Of a stretch of DNA of 64,000 bases, positions 43,710 to 51,907 are shown piece by piece (positions within the stretch are counted from its first letter, which is position 1; the number at the start of each line of letters is the position of its first letter). Made by a program: the position numbers and the translations under genes. This DNA is from Mucilaginibacter sp. Lineage in GTDB: Bacteria; Bacteroidota; Bacteroidia; Sphingobacteriales; Sphingobacteriaceae. Below the pieces are notes generated by a model. The model searched no databases and was not told the origin of the DNA. It saw nothing but the letters and a program-made list of their open reading frames with translations. The stretch lies in contig NZ_JANYGH010000058.1 of the NCBI RefSeq assembly GCF_025362475.1, positions 372,001-436,000 on the forward strand. Direction: 5' to 3'.

Positions 43710-45636
43710 ACATTCGTTCCGGTACATCAATACCAAGTAATCCCATTGCTTTGCTGATCACCTTTGCTGATGACGCGGATAGTTGCAGGCGGAATTGTTT
43801 TAACACCTCATCCTCTGCCTGCAATATTGATTTTTCGTGATAGAATTTGTTATAGCTTTTGGCCAGCTCATAAACATAGTTGGCAATTATTGCCGGGCTA
43901 TATCCATTGGCTGCTTCCCTGATTACTGTTGGAAATTGGGTGAGTAACACAATCACATCGCGTTCTACCCCGGCCAGTTCTGTTATTTCAATATTTTTAT
44001 TTGGCTGATATGCTGCCCTGCTCAGTACCGATTTGATCCGGGCGTGGGTATATTGAATAAATGGGCCTGTATGTCCCTGAAAATCTACCGATTCATTAGG
44101 ATCAAACAGCAACCTCTTTTTAGGATCAACTTTAAGTAAGAAATATTTAAGCGCTCCCATACCAATGGTATTGTATAAAGCAAGCTTGTCCTCTTCAGAA
44201 AATGCATCTACCTTACCCATCGCCTCCGTTTGCACTTTTGCCGTAGTTTCCATTTCGTCCATCAGGTCATCGGCATCAACTACCGTTCCCTCACGGGATT
44301 TCATTTTTCCAGATGGCAGATCAACCATCCCGTAAGATAAATGGAACAAGCCATTAGCACCTGCCTTACCCAGTTTATGAAGTATCAGGAATAGTACTTT
44401 AAAGTGATAATCCTGTTCGTTACCCACCACATAAATAGACCTATCCATGTGGAAATCATTATACTTTAACTGCGCGGTACCCAAATCCTGGGTAATGTAA
44501 ACCGATGTTCCGTCTGACCGTAACACCAGTTTTTCATCCAAGCCGTCGGCAGTAAGATCAATCCATACAGAACCATCCGGCTTTTTAAAGAAAACACTTT
44601 TTTGCAGGCCTTCCTCAATAATATCCTTACCTAATAAATAGGTATTTGATTCATAGTAGTATTTATCAAAATCAACACCTAACTGCTTGTAGGTTTCCGC
44701 AAAGCCAGCATAAACCCAGCTGTTCATGGTTTTCCATAAATCGAGAACTTCCGCATCGCCTGCTTCCCATTTTTGGAGCATTTGCTGAGTCTCAACCATT
44801 AATGAGGTAACGTTTTTGGCAATCTCCTTTACCTTGTCTTCTTCGACACTAATTTTATCTGTTAATTCGCCGATAAGTTTGGTTTCAGTATCGGGCGTAG
44901 CATATTTTTTTGCTTTGAGCTTATCAATGCTTATCAGCAGGGCGTGTATTTTTTCCTTTTGATTATCATTAAATAGAGACAAATCATTTTTTTCGTAAAC
45001 GCGTTCAAGAATGGGAGTCAATTGCTTTTTTAACTCCTTATCAAACAACACATAATATTTACCCACCAAATGATCGCCTTTTAAGCCAGATGATGCAGGT
45101 GTTTCGCCATTGCCAAACATTTGCCAGGCCAGCATAGATTTACAGATATGAATACCACGATCATTCACCAGGTTAACCTTAACAACATCATACCCGGCAG
45201 CCGCCAGAATCTGCGCTACCGAAAACCCTAAAAGGTTGTTGCGGATATGGCCCAAATGCAGTGGTTTGTTGGTATTTGGCGATGAATATTCCACCATTAC
45301 CTTTTGTCCGTTTGGTTTTGCTACCGCGAAATCATCCGGAAGTATCTCATTATATAATTGACCAATCCAATATTCGTCGCTTAACGAAATATTTAAAAAA
45401 CCCTTAACTATATTAAAATCAGCCACTTCTTTCAATTCAGCCTTCAGATACTCGCCTATTTCTGTACCTGTTTGTTCAGGTCCTTTGCGGGAGAATTTGG
45501 TAAACGGAAAAGTAACTATGGTAATTTGTCCCTCAAATTCTTTACGGGTTTCCTGTAAGCCTATTGCTGCCGGTGCTACATCTGTTTGGTACAGGTGCTT
45601 AATTGCTTTAACGGCCGCATCAATAATAAAATCCAT
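43708..45636 (-). CDS. argS: Arginyl-tRNA synthetase
   Basis: 642 residues. The HIGH motif reads HLGH (SSPNTNKPLHLGHIRNNLLG, near 126), and a KMSKS-like segment reads KMKSREG; the class Ia ArgRS usually lacks a normal KMSKS. The C-terminal anticodon-binding helical domain ends in GIDVPERM. It charges tRNA-Arg with arginine in the cytosol. It is longer than E. coli ArgRS (577) through an insertion around 200-290 (charged and helical), found in many Bacteroidota. It is the first of several arginine-related genes. Confidence 0.96.
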   Translation of the reverse strand: MDFIIDAAVKAIKHLYQTDVAPAAIGLQETRKEFEGQITIVTFPFTKFSRKGPEQTGTEIGEYLKAELKEVADFNIVKGFLNISLSDEYWIGQLYNEILPDDFAVAKPNGQKVMVEYSSPNTNKPLHLGHIRNNLLGFSVAQILAAAGYDVVKVNLVNDRGIHICKSMLAWQMFGNGETPASSGLKGDHLVGKYYVLFDKELKKQLTPILERVYEKNDLSLFNDNQKEKIHALLISIDKLKAKKYATPDTETKLIGELTDKISVEEDKVKEIAKNVTSLMVETQQMLQKWEAGDAEVLDLWKTMNSWVYAGFAETYKQLGVDFDKYYYESNTYLLGKDIIEEGLQKSVFFKKPDGSVWIDLTADGLDEKLVLRSDGTSVYITQDLGTAQLKYNDFHMDRSIYVVGNEQDYHFKVLFLILHKLGKAGANGLFHLSYGMVDLPSGKMKSREGTVVDADDLMDEMETTAKVQTEAMGKVDAFSEEDKLALYNTIGMGALKYFLLKVDPKKRLLFDPNESVDFQGHTGPFIQYTHARIKSVLSRAAYQPNKNIEITELAGVERDVIVLLTQFPTVIREAANGYSPAIIANYVYELAKSYNKFYHEKSILQAEDEVLKQFRLQLSASSAKVISKAMGLLGIDVPERM

Positions 45637-45698
45637 GCGGCAAAATTAATTAAATTGGGGATACTGGCTATAATAAATTTAAGTGGAGAAGAAAGACT

Positions 45699-46328
45699 TT
45701 ATAAAGCAGCAAGCTTTTTCCTTTTCCATTTAACAAATGCCGATAAATCTTTAAGCTCTAAAAGGCCTTGCGCCTCAAGATCACCGTGAGGCAATTCCTT
45801 AATTTCGATGTAATCAATATCCATCGCGAATACTTTTTCGCCCAACGCCGTATCCAAAACTTTGTAAACTGCAGCTTTTAGCCATTTACTATTTTTCACC
45901 AATTCATAATTAGGCAAGCATATTCTAAAGCCTAAAGACTTTGGCTTGTTTTTATTATCCAACGGTAAAAACCACATTTCAAAAGGTTTAAGTTCTACGT
46001 CTTCAAAAACAGTAGTATCGCCCAAACCTCGCGCTGGCATAAACGCGATGAATGACCACCCCTTTAGATCGGGCGCGGCTTCAATTAGCTCCTCTACTTT
46101 GTCGAAATAATCAACGTCACCTTCAGCGGTTATAACAAACTCCTGGCTTTCACCATGTAATCCGCCAAGATCAAAATATAGCTTGTCGCAGAACAGATGC
46201 AATTGCTCCAATATACTGTCAAGCAATTCTTCCTGGTCATTTTCATTAGAATTGGGATTGTTTATTTGAGTTAATTTATCCTGGTGCTGTTTAAACCAGT
46301 TCCAAAATTGTGAGGTTGTTTGCGACAT
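45699..46328 (-). CDS. Hypothetical cytosolic protein
   Basis: 209 residues from the ATG at 46328 (MSQTTSQFWNWF). A longer frame to 46517 would run into the divergent arginine-deiminase-like gene and is not supported. The protein is acidic, with no signal peptide or membrane helix. The stretch FDLGGLHGESQEFVITAEGD and the ending region are not part of a family that I can name; proteins with a similar opening are annotated as hypothetical in Bacteroidota. It lies 62 bp upstream of argS on the same strand and may be cotranscribed. Confidence 0.7.
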   Translation of the reverse strand: MSQTTSQFWNWFKQHQDKLTQINNPNSNENDQEELLDSILEQLHLFCDKLYFDLGGLHGESQEFVITAEGDVDYFDKVEELIEAAPDLKGWSFIAFMPARGLGDTTVFEDVELKPFEMWFLPLDNKNKPKSLGFRICLPNYELVKNSKWLKAAVYKVLDTALGEKVFAMDIDYIEIKELPHGDLEAQGLLELKDLSAFVKWKRKKLAAL

Positions 46329-46442
46329 GGTATAGTTTATACCCAAACATAAGAATATTTTAAATCGCCCTATCTCAAATTTACGCGGCCACCACATTTT
46401 CTTATTTAATTTCTGATAGATTTGTGTTTGATATACTTGTTT

Positions 46443-47885
46443 ATGGCACTTAAAAATTCTGATTTTAAAATAGATGTAACATCCGAAATTGGCACCCTGC
46501 GTACGCTGCTCATTCATAGCCCCGATAGTGGCCTGGGCAAAGTTGTACCATCAAAAGCACAGGACTGGTTGTTTGAAGATATTGTGCACCTGGATACCAT
46601 GCGCCGCAACGAGTACGATTACTATGTAAAATTGTTACTCTATTTTTTAGATCCGGATAAGATAAAAGGCAAACTTCAACAGGTTGAAAACGATTACGAC
46701 CGCTTGTTTTTTAAGCCTGATAACGAAAACTTCCACGCATCAAGCAACGTTATTGAGATACAAACCCTATTGGCAGATATTTTAGAACAGGCAGATATTC
46801 GCAAAAAGCTGGTGGCATCTGTTTGCGCTATCGAAAGCTGCAATTACCGACTGCAACAGCAACTCATCGATACCGACCCTGTTGAACTGGCTAAAATATT
46901 CATATCAGGATCATTGAGTAACGAGGAAATGATCTTCGCCCCTATTCCAAACCTTATTTTTTCGAGGGATTTAGGGATAGCAGTTAACAATTTTATGCTG
47001 CTGAACAAGCCTGCAAAAAAGGCCCGTTTCCGCGAAACCTTGCTCATGAGGTATATATTTTTTAATCACCCGCTTTTTGCTGATTATCAGAACAACATTT
47101 TAGAAATTCCAGAAACAGCCCAGCATTTTTTACGCCCCGGCGAGGATAACCAGGGAAAAACCACTTTAGAGGGTGGCGATGTGATGATGGTTAGTCCACA
47201 GCATTTATTAATAGGTTGTAGCGAGCGTACCTCCATTACCGGCGCCAATGAAGCCATTAAGTTGCTATTTGAAAATGATGTGGTAAAAAAGGTAACCATT
47301 GTAAAAATTCCGCATAAACGCGATTATATGCACATTGATACGGTATTCACCCAGGTTAAGCGCAATACGTGGGTATTGCTGCGCTCGCTGGCTGTTGCCG
47401 AAGCGCCATTGGAAGAGCAGGAGCCGATGTCATGGTTTACCGATAAAAAATCAAAAGACCGTACCGAGATAGTTCAGTTCAGAAAAAATAAAAAAACAAA
47501 AATATTTAACTGCCTGGAAGATCTTTTGACTGATATTAGTCAAAGAGATTTGGAAAGTACCACAGAAACTCAATTCATTTATTCGGGCAATAACACCTTT
47601 CCATTTGATGCACGCGAACAGTGGACAGATTCATGCAACCTTTTAGCATTAAAAGAGGGCGTGGTTTTAGGCTATGACCGTAACGATAAAACAGTTGAAG
47701 CCTTTAAACAAAAGGGCTTTGAAGTGATAAAAGTTAATGAGCTGCTGCAAAAATTTGAAACCGGCGAACTTGATCCGCAAACTTTAACTGATACCTTAAT
47801 TTTAATGCCTTCGGCAGAACTTTCCAGGGCACGTGGTGGTTTCCATTGTATGAGCATGCCACTTTTGAGGGATAAGGTAGTATAA
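46443..47885 (+). CDS. Arginine deiminase-like enzyme
   Basis: 480 residues from the ATG at 46443. The guanidine-modifying fold is recognisable by five segments of arginine deiminase in order: VTSEIGTLRTLLIHSP at the N-terminus, PNLIFSRD near 170, EGGDVMM (Glu243, Asp246), HIDTVFTQ (His297, Asp299) and GGFHCMSMPLLR with the catalytic Cys469. The full triad-type set is present, so it should be active and convert arginine, or a close analogue, to citrulline and ammonia. It is about 70 residues longer than bacterial ArcA through an insertion around 320-360. No arcB/arcC accompany it, so it is not the usual fermentation operon. CtlX-like gene follows in 39 bp. Confidence 0.85.
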   Translation: MALKNSDFKIDVTSEIGTLRTLLIHSPDSGLGKVVPSKAQDWLFEDIVHLDTMRRNEYDYYVKLLLYFLDPDKIKGKLQQVENDYDRLFFKPDNENFHASSNVIEIQTLLADILEQADIRKKLVASVCAIESCNYRLQQQLIDTDPVELAKIFISGSLSNEEMIFAPIPNLIFSRDLGIAVNNFMLLNKPAKKARFRETLLMRYIFFNHPLFADYQNNILEIPETAQHFLRPGEDNQGKTTLEGGDVMMVSPQHLLIGCSERTSITGANEAIKLLFENDVVKKVTIVKIPHKRDYMHIDTVFTQVKRNTWVLLRSLAVAEAPLEEQEPMSWFTDKKSKDRTEIVQFRKNKKTKIFNCLEDLLTDISQRDLESTTETQFIYSGNNTFPFDAREQWTDSCNLLALKEGVVLGYDRNDKTVEAFKQKGFEVIKVNELLQKFETGELDPQTLTDTLILMPSAELSRARGGFHCMSMPLLRDKVV

Positions 47886-47908
47886 CCTGAAGAAAATTCC
47901 GGTTCAGA
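47886..47908. repeat. Partial copy of the TCTGAACCG repeat family
   Basis: The 3' arm TTCCGGTTCAGA ends the segment, as in the complete copy at 1016-1092, and a shortened left arm CCTGAA precedes it. It lies in the 39 bp between the deiminase-like gene and the CtlX-like gene, directly after the first stop codon. Confidence 0.55.
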
Positions 47909-47924
47909 AAAAAAACTATAACCA

Positions 47925-48854
47925 ATGACTAATCAACAATCAACCAGCAACATATTGATGATAAGGCCGGTAAACTTCGGCTTTAATGAGGAAACTGCCG
48001 AAAGCAACGCTTTTCAGAAACGCAATCCCAACCAGCAAGCTGTGCAGGATAAGGCACTGGCAGAATTTGATCACTTTGTAAAAACGCTTAAGCATAATGG
48101 TGTAAATGTTACTGTAGAGAACGATACACCACAGCCTTATACGCCCGATTCCATCTTCCCAAACAACTGGGTATCATTTCACCATGATGGCACCGTTTTT
48201 CTGTATCCTATGCAGGCAGAAAACCGCAGACTGGAACGCCGGGAAGATATCATAACCGACCTGGAAGATAAATTTAAAGTTGCCCATGTAATTGACCTTA
48301 GTCGCTTTGAGGCTGATCATAAGTTTTTGGAAGGTACCGGGAGCATGGTATTGGATAGAGAAAACAAAATTGCATATGCATGCCTGTCGCCCCGTACAGA
48401 TAAAGAAGTTTTGGATCTATTTTGCGAACAAACCGGTTATCAGCCTATCAGTTTTGAAGCAGCAGATCAACATAGCCAGGCTATCTACCACACCAATGTT
48501 TTAATGTGCATAGGCAGCAAATTCGCGGTGATCTGTGCCGATAGCATTCCAAATCCGCATGAACACATTGTGGTTTTAGAATCACTTAAATCCACCAAAA
48601 AAGAAGTTGTTACCATCAGCTTTGAGCAAATGAACCGGTTTGCAGGCAATATGCTAGAGGTAAAGAATGATAAAGGCGAAACGCTTATTGTGATGTCGAA
48701 AAATGCTTTTGAAGCATTAGATGAAGATCAAAGAGCAACACTGGCAAAATATGGCAAACTGGTTTATGCCGATATCAATACCATTGAAACTAATGGCGGT
48801 GGCAGTGCAAGGTGCATGATGGCGGAGGTACATTTGCCTGTTGATTCAAATTGA
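47925..48854 (+). CDS. ctlX: CtlX-like citrulline/guanidine hydrolase family protein
   Basis: 309 residues of the amidinotransferase/guanidine-modifying superfamily. Motifs are NNWVSFHHDG near 80-89, EGTGSMVLDR with Glu136, YHTNVLM with His189, and GGGSARCMMAEVHLP with the catalytic Cys297. The sequence starts ILMIRPVNFGFNEETAESN, the usual beginning of the citrulline utilisation hydrolase CtlX. Those enzymes hydrolyse citrulline to ornithine, CO2 and ammonia; here this is family inference. It lies 39 bp after the arginine-deiminase-like gene, on the same strand, so arginine could be converted to ornithine in two steps. Confidence 0.8.
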   Translation: MTNQQSTSNILMIRPVNFGFNEETAESNAFQKRNPNQQAVQDKALAEFDHFVKTLKHNGVNVTVENDTPQPYTPDSIFPNNWVSFHHDGTVFLYPMQAENRRLERREDIITDLEDKFKVAHVIDLSRFEADHKFLEGTGSMVLDRENKIAYACLSPRTDKEVLDLFCEQTGYQPISFEAADQHSQAIYHTNVLMCIGSKFAVICADSIPNPHEHIVVLESLKSTKKEVVTISFEQMNRFAGNMLEVKNDKGETLIVMSKNAFEALDEDQRATLAKYGKLVYADINTIETNGGGSARCMMAEVHLPVDSN

Positions 48855-48886
48855 TTTTTAATTATTTCCATCATTAAATACACATA

Positions 48887-49321
48887 ATGAAAGCTTTACT
48901 ATTGAGTATAATTCTTTTCATTTGTTTAAATTCTGATGGACTTTGCCAAATAGCTACAGATGCTGCCAAGGTCAAATTAGATTATTCCCTAAGACTTAAA
49001 TTAAAAGAAATTGATCAGTATGTACAGAGGGTGGATTCAATTAAACTTTTAATGGTTAATGATATGGTTGGTGAAATGACAAACGGCGGAACTATAGAAG
49101 AGTATGTCTTTTATGCTGACTCTTTAAGTAAAACAGCTATAAAACGGATATCTAAGACGATTAATGTACCACATCCCGAAACATCAATTATATATTACAG
49201 AAATAATCAAGTGATATATCTCAAAACCATATTTGACCAATTTAGCGCAAAGTCCAAATTTACGGAAAGCTATTACGACGGAGCCAAAATGATATATGCA
49301 AGTAAAAGACATCCAATATAA
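48887..49321 (+). CDS. Secreted protein of unknown function
   Basis: 144 residues with a signal peptide to about 21 (SDGLCQ). The mature part is short and helical with scattered charged residues; no motif was recognised. The codon use is clearly AT-richer than that of the flanking genes, as of an orphan or newly acquired gene. It lies between the CtlX-like gene (32 bp) and the arginine decarboxylase gene (114 bp), but nothing in it suggests a role in arginine metabolism. Confidence 0.65.
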   Translation: MKALLLSIILFICLNSDGLCQIATDAAKVKLDYSLRLKLKEIDQYVQRVDSIKLLMVNDMVGEMTNGGTIEEYVFYADSLSKTAIKRISKTINVPHPETSIIYYRNNQVIYLKTIFDQFSAKSKFTESYYDGAKMIYASKRHPI

Positions 49322-49435
49322 AAGCAGACAGTTATATGCGTAGTAAACAAATTACATTCAGACTATAAATTTTATCCCAACAAATAGCTGTTTATTCCGT
49401 TTAAAAATCACATTTTTGCCCCAAATTTTTAAAGG

Positions 49436-50830
49436 ATGCAGAGTTACCAGGAATTTCTTGATTTAAGTGTGGGTTTTCCGCAGGATGGTTTTGAGATCAT
49501 CGACGATGAACTATACTTTCAGGACCTTAATTTAATGGAGATGATTGAAACGTATGGTACTCCCCTACGCTTCACCTATCTGCCTATGATATCTAAAAAG
49601 ATACAGCAGGCAAAGCTGCTATTCCAGCAGGCTATTATTAAAAACAATTATCGCGGCAGTTATAAATATTGCTATTGCACCAAAAGCTCGCACTTTAAAC
49701 ATATTGTTGAAGAGGCGCTTAAAAACGAGATTCACCTGGAAACATCATCAGCTTTTGATATGCCGATGATTGATGCCCTTGAAAAAAAGGGATCTGTAAA
49801 CAAGGATGTAACAGTAATATGCAATGGTTTTAAAACCTTCCAGTACAAAACATATATTATTGATATGTTGCATGATGGTTTTAAAAACATCATCCCGGTA
49901 TTGGATAATAAGGAAGAATTTAACCTATACGATGATGAGATTGAGATGGACACCCCTTGTAACCTGGGTATCCGTATAGCGGCTGAGGAGCAGCCCGACT
50001 CTCAATTCTACACCTCGCGTTTAGGTGTGCGTATGGAAGATATCATCGATTTTTATCATAATAAAATAGAGGATAATCCCAACTTCCAGGTAAAACTGTT
50101 GCATTTCTTTATCAACTCGGGTATTTCGGATACGCCATACTACTGGAACGAGCTGGAGAAATACGTAACCCTTTACTGCAAATTCAAAAAAATAAATCCA
50201 CACCTGGATACGCTTGATATTGGCGGAGGTATGCCATTTAAAGATTCACTGGTTTTCGATTTTGATTATGAATACATGATCAACGAAATTGTGAGCCGGA
50301 TTAAAGAGATCTGCGCCGAGCATGATACCATGGAGCCGGATATCATTACCGAATTTGGAAAATATACCGTTGCCGAAGCATCTGGAATTTTATACAAAGT
50401 ATTAGGCCGTAAACAACAAAACGACCGTGAAAGGTGGTTGATGCTTGATGGATCATTCATCACCAACCTGCCGGATGTTTGGGCATTAAACCAAAAATAC
50501 ATCCTGTTACCGATTAACAACTGGGACAGTGAATACGAGCGCGTGAACCTTGGCGGTATCACCTGCGATGGACAGGATTACTATAACCAGGAAGCACACA
50601 TGAACAGTGTGTTTATGCCTAAAACCCGTAAGGTGCAATACCTGGGCTTTTTTAACACAGGCGCCTACCAGGAAGTACTAAGCGGCTACGGTGGTATACA
50701 CCATTGCCTGCTGCCATCGCCTAAACACGTGATCATTCGCCGCAACCGCGATGAAACATTCAACTTTGAAGTTTTTGGCGAAGAGCAGAACAGTAAACAA
50801 GTACTGAAGATACTGGGCTATACCACTTAA
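49436..50830 (+). CDS. speA: Arginine decarboxylase (PLP type)
   Basis: 464 residues of the alanine-racemase-like fold III decarboxylases. PLP Lys83 is in YCYCTKSSHF; TLDIGGGMPF near 262-271 holds the PLP phosphate; the substrate-side Cys/Asp segment is around ITCDGQDYYN. This short, about 460-residue form is standard in Bacteroidota and differs from E. coli SpeA (658). It produces agmatine for polyamine synthesis in the cytosol. No agmatine deiminase or N-carbamoylputrescine amidase genes are adjacent. A strong terminator follows at 50874-50903. Confidence 0.9.
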   Translation: MQSYQEFLDLSVGFPQDGFEIIDDELYFQDLNLMEMIETYGTPLRFTYLPMISKKIQQAKLLFQQAIIKNNYRGSYKYCYCTKSSHFKHIVEEALKNEIHLETSSAFDMPMIDALEKKGSVNKDVTVICNGFKTFQYKTYIIDMLHDGFKNIIPVLDNKEEFNLYDDEIEMDTPCNLGIRIAAEEQPDSQFYTSRLGVRMEDIIDFYHNKIEDNPNFQVKLLHFFINSGISDTPYYWNELEKYVTLYCKFKKINPHLDTLDIGGGMPFKDSLVFDFDYEYMINEIVSRIKEICAEHDTMEPDIITEFGKYTVAEASGILYKVLGRKQQNDRERWLMLDGSFITNLPDVWALNQKYILLPINNWDSEYERVNLGGITCDGQDYYNQEAHMNSVFMPKTRKVQYLGFFNTGAYQEVLSGYGGIHHCLLPSPKHVIIRRNRDETFNFEVFGEEQNSKQVLKILGYTT

Positions 50831-50863
50831 TCAGTTAGCAGTTTTTAGTTAGCGGTTCGCAGC
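50831..50863. repeat. Short family B repeat arm after speA
   Basis: CAGTTAGCAGTTTTTAGTTAGCGG-type sequence (50832-50855) matches the left arm of the family B element at 43592-43709. The corresponding right arm is the AAACTGC array at 50983-51059, separated by a terminator and a TCTGAACC-family fragment. This suggests that the original element was interrupted. Confidence 0.55.
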
Positions 50864-50873
50864 AAAAAATTAT

Positions 50874-50903
50874 AGCGATGGGTTTATACTCATCGCTTTT
50901 TTT
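50874..50903 (+). terminator. Rho-independent terminator of speA
   Basis: AGCGATG (50874-50880) pairs with CATCGCT (50891-50897) around a 10-nt loop, followed by a run of T. It lies 43 bp after the stop codon. Confidence 0.88.
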
Positions 50904-50914
50904 GTTACCTTTTT

Positions 50915-50960
50915 GTCTGAACCAGAATTCACAGAATTAAAGAATTTTCAGAATTTTGAC
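50915..50960. repeat. Partial copy of the TCTGAACC repeat family
   Basis: GTCTGAACCAGAATTCACAG (50915-50934) is the left arm type of the inverted repeat at 1016-1092, followed by iterated AGAATT units and ending in GAC. The right CGGTTCAGA arm is missing. Confidence 0.6.
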
Positions 50961-50982
50961 TAACTTGGTTGGTCTCTCAAAA

Positions 50983-51059
50983 AAACTGCAAACTGCAAAC
51001 TGCAAACTGCAAACTGCAAACTGCAAACTGCAAACTGCAAACTGCAAACTGCAAACTAC
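50983..51059. repeat. Tandem array of ten perfect AAACTGC units
   Basis: Ten exact 7-bp copies start at 50983 and repeat to 51052, followed by the variant AAACTAC. The array abuts the stop codon of the leftward lipoprotein gene (51056-51058). The unit is the complement of the CAGTTT-type unit seen in family B. Because it is a perfect tandem repeat of short unit, copy number is likely to vary between strains. It has no spacer sequences and so is not a CRISPR array. Confidence 0.95.
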
Positions 51060-51601
51060 TTCCCCGATGCCACTCCCCAATAGCAACTGTTACGGATCTT
51101 TTTCAGCAATTCGGGGGTAATGTTTGATACAGCATGTTCCAGCTTGTTTTGGTTATTGATGAGGTACATGGTGCCTTCGGCATTGTTATACACGTATGAA
51201 AGCAGCATTTTATCCTCCCCATCTTCTATTCTCTTTAAATCAACCCGGATGGCATTGGTGCTCTTGCTGGTATCGGGCTTTAAAGCAGGGTCAGATGCTT
51301 TTACCCAGTTAACCGTGTAATTTATATCTTGCGGCGATAAACTGTATGTGTTTTCCTTAAAGCTTTTACTTTCCTGTATTACCTGCAACAGGCACTTTAC
51401 ACACGGCTCGGCAACGGTAGCATTACCATAATTCTTTAGCGGGTTGTTAAACACACTATCTTTTTTGCCCGCCACCTGCACCGTTGTTTTTGAAATATCT
51501 TTTGAAACAGGACCAGGCTTGGCCTTAGGCTGATCACAGGCTATTAAAATTACACCCGTCATCCATATAAAAAAACAGGTTTTGAACTTATTCTGACTCA
51601 T
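51056..51601 (-). CDS. Lipoprotein of unknown function
   Basis: 181 residues from the ATG at 51601; a GTG four codons earlier is in frame but less likely. The lipobox is at Cys22 (GVILIACDQ), followed by a Lys/Pro-rich tether (PKAKPGPVSKD). The mature part has two cysteines close together (EPCVKCLLQV), which could hold a disulfide or metal. No family could be named. The gene ends at the AAACTGC array, so its message would include the repeat if transcription goes on. Confidence 0.7.
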   Translation of the reverse strand: MSQNKFKTCFFIWMTGVILIACDQPKAKPGPVSKDISKTTVQVAGKKDSVFNNPLKNYGNATVAEPCVKCLLQVIQESKSFKENTYSLSPQDINYTVNWVKASDPALKPDTSKSTNAIRVDLKRIEDGEDKMLLSYVYNNAEGTMYLINNQNKLEHAVSNITPELLKKIRNSCYWGVASGK

Positions 51602-51907
51602 ATTTAATTTCACAATAGTAGATTAATTAAATACATATTTTTAGTCCTTTTGTGTTAAATAATTATAAATACAGCTGCGGTAAATTGTACAAAAACTTGC
51701 CTATTTAAATTTAAACATGGTTTTATTGCAATTTATGGACAGATTAGGGCGCGTTTTCTTTAAAAAATCCTTAAAATTGTCTGATTTAATTTTCCCCTGC
51801 CACAAATAAAGCCGGCGGGCTATTGTTAGCATAACAATTTGGCAAAAATCAGATTATAACTGGTGTAATTTAATTTCAAAATACCTGTTACAGGGTATCA
51901 TAATAAG
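51602..51907. other. AT-rich divergent promoter region with inverted repeats
   Basis: The gap between the divergent lipoprotein and mqo genes. It holds a perfect inverted repeat ATTGTTA-GCA-TAACAAT at 51822-51838 and a smaller hairpin with arms ATACC and GGTAT at 51881-51898, just 10 bp before the mqo start. No coding sequence or RNA gene was seen. Confidence 0.5.
51822..51838. promoter_or_regulatory. Candidate operator, 7-bp inverted repeat
   Basis: ATTGTTA and TAACAAT are perfect complements with a 3-bp spacer, 70 bp upstream of the mqo ATG. The short spacing and position fit a homodimeric regulator site; no regulator gene is adjacent. Confidence 0.4.

Noticed and set aside
45699..46517. 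Longer version of the hypothetical protein beginning at 46517
   Set aside because: The extra 63 residues have no conserved look and would overlap the divergent deiminase-like gene; the ATG at 46328 gives a regular protein.
46443..47885. Classical arginine deiminase pathway operon
   Set aside because: arcB, arcC and an arginine-ornithine antiporter are absent; CtlX-like and SpeA genes follow instead.
50983..51059. CRISPR-like array
   Set aside because: The unit is 7 bp with no spacers, no leader and no cas genes.
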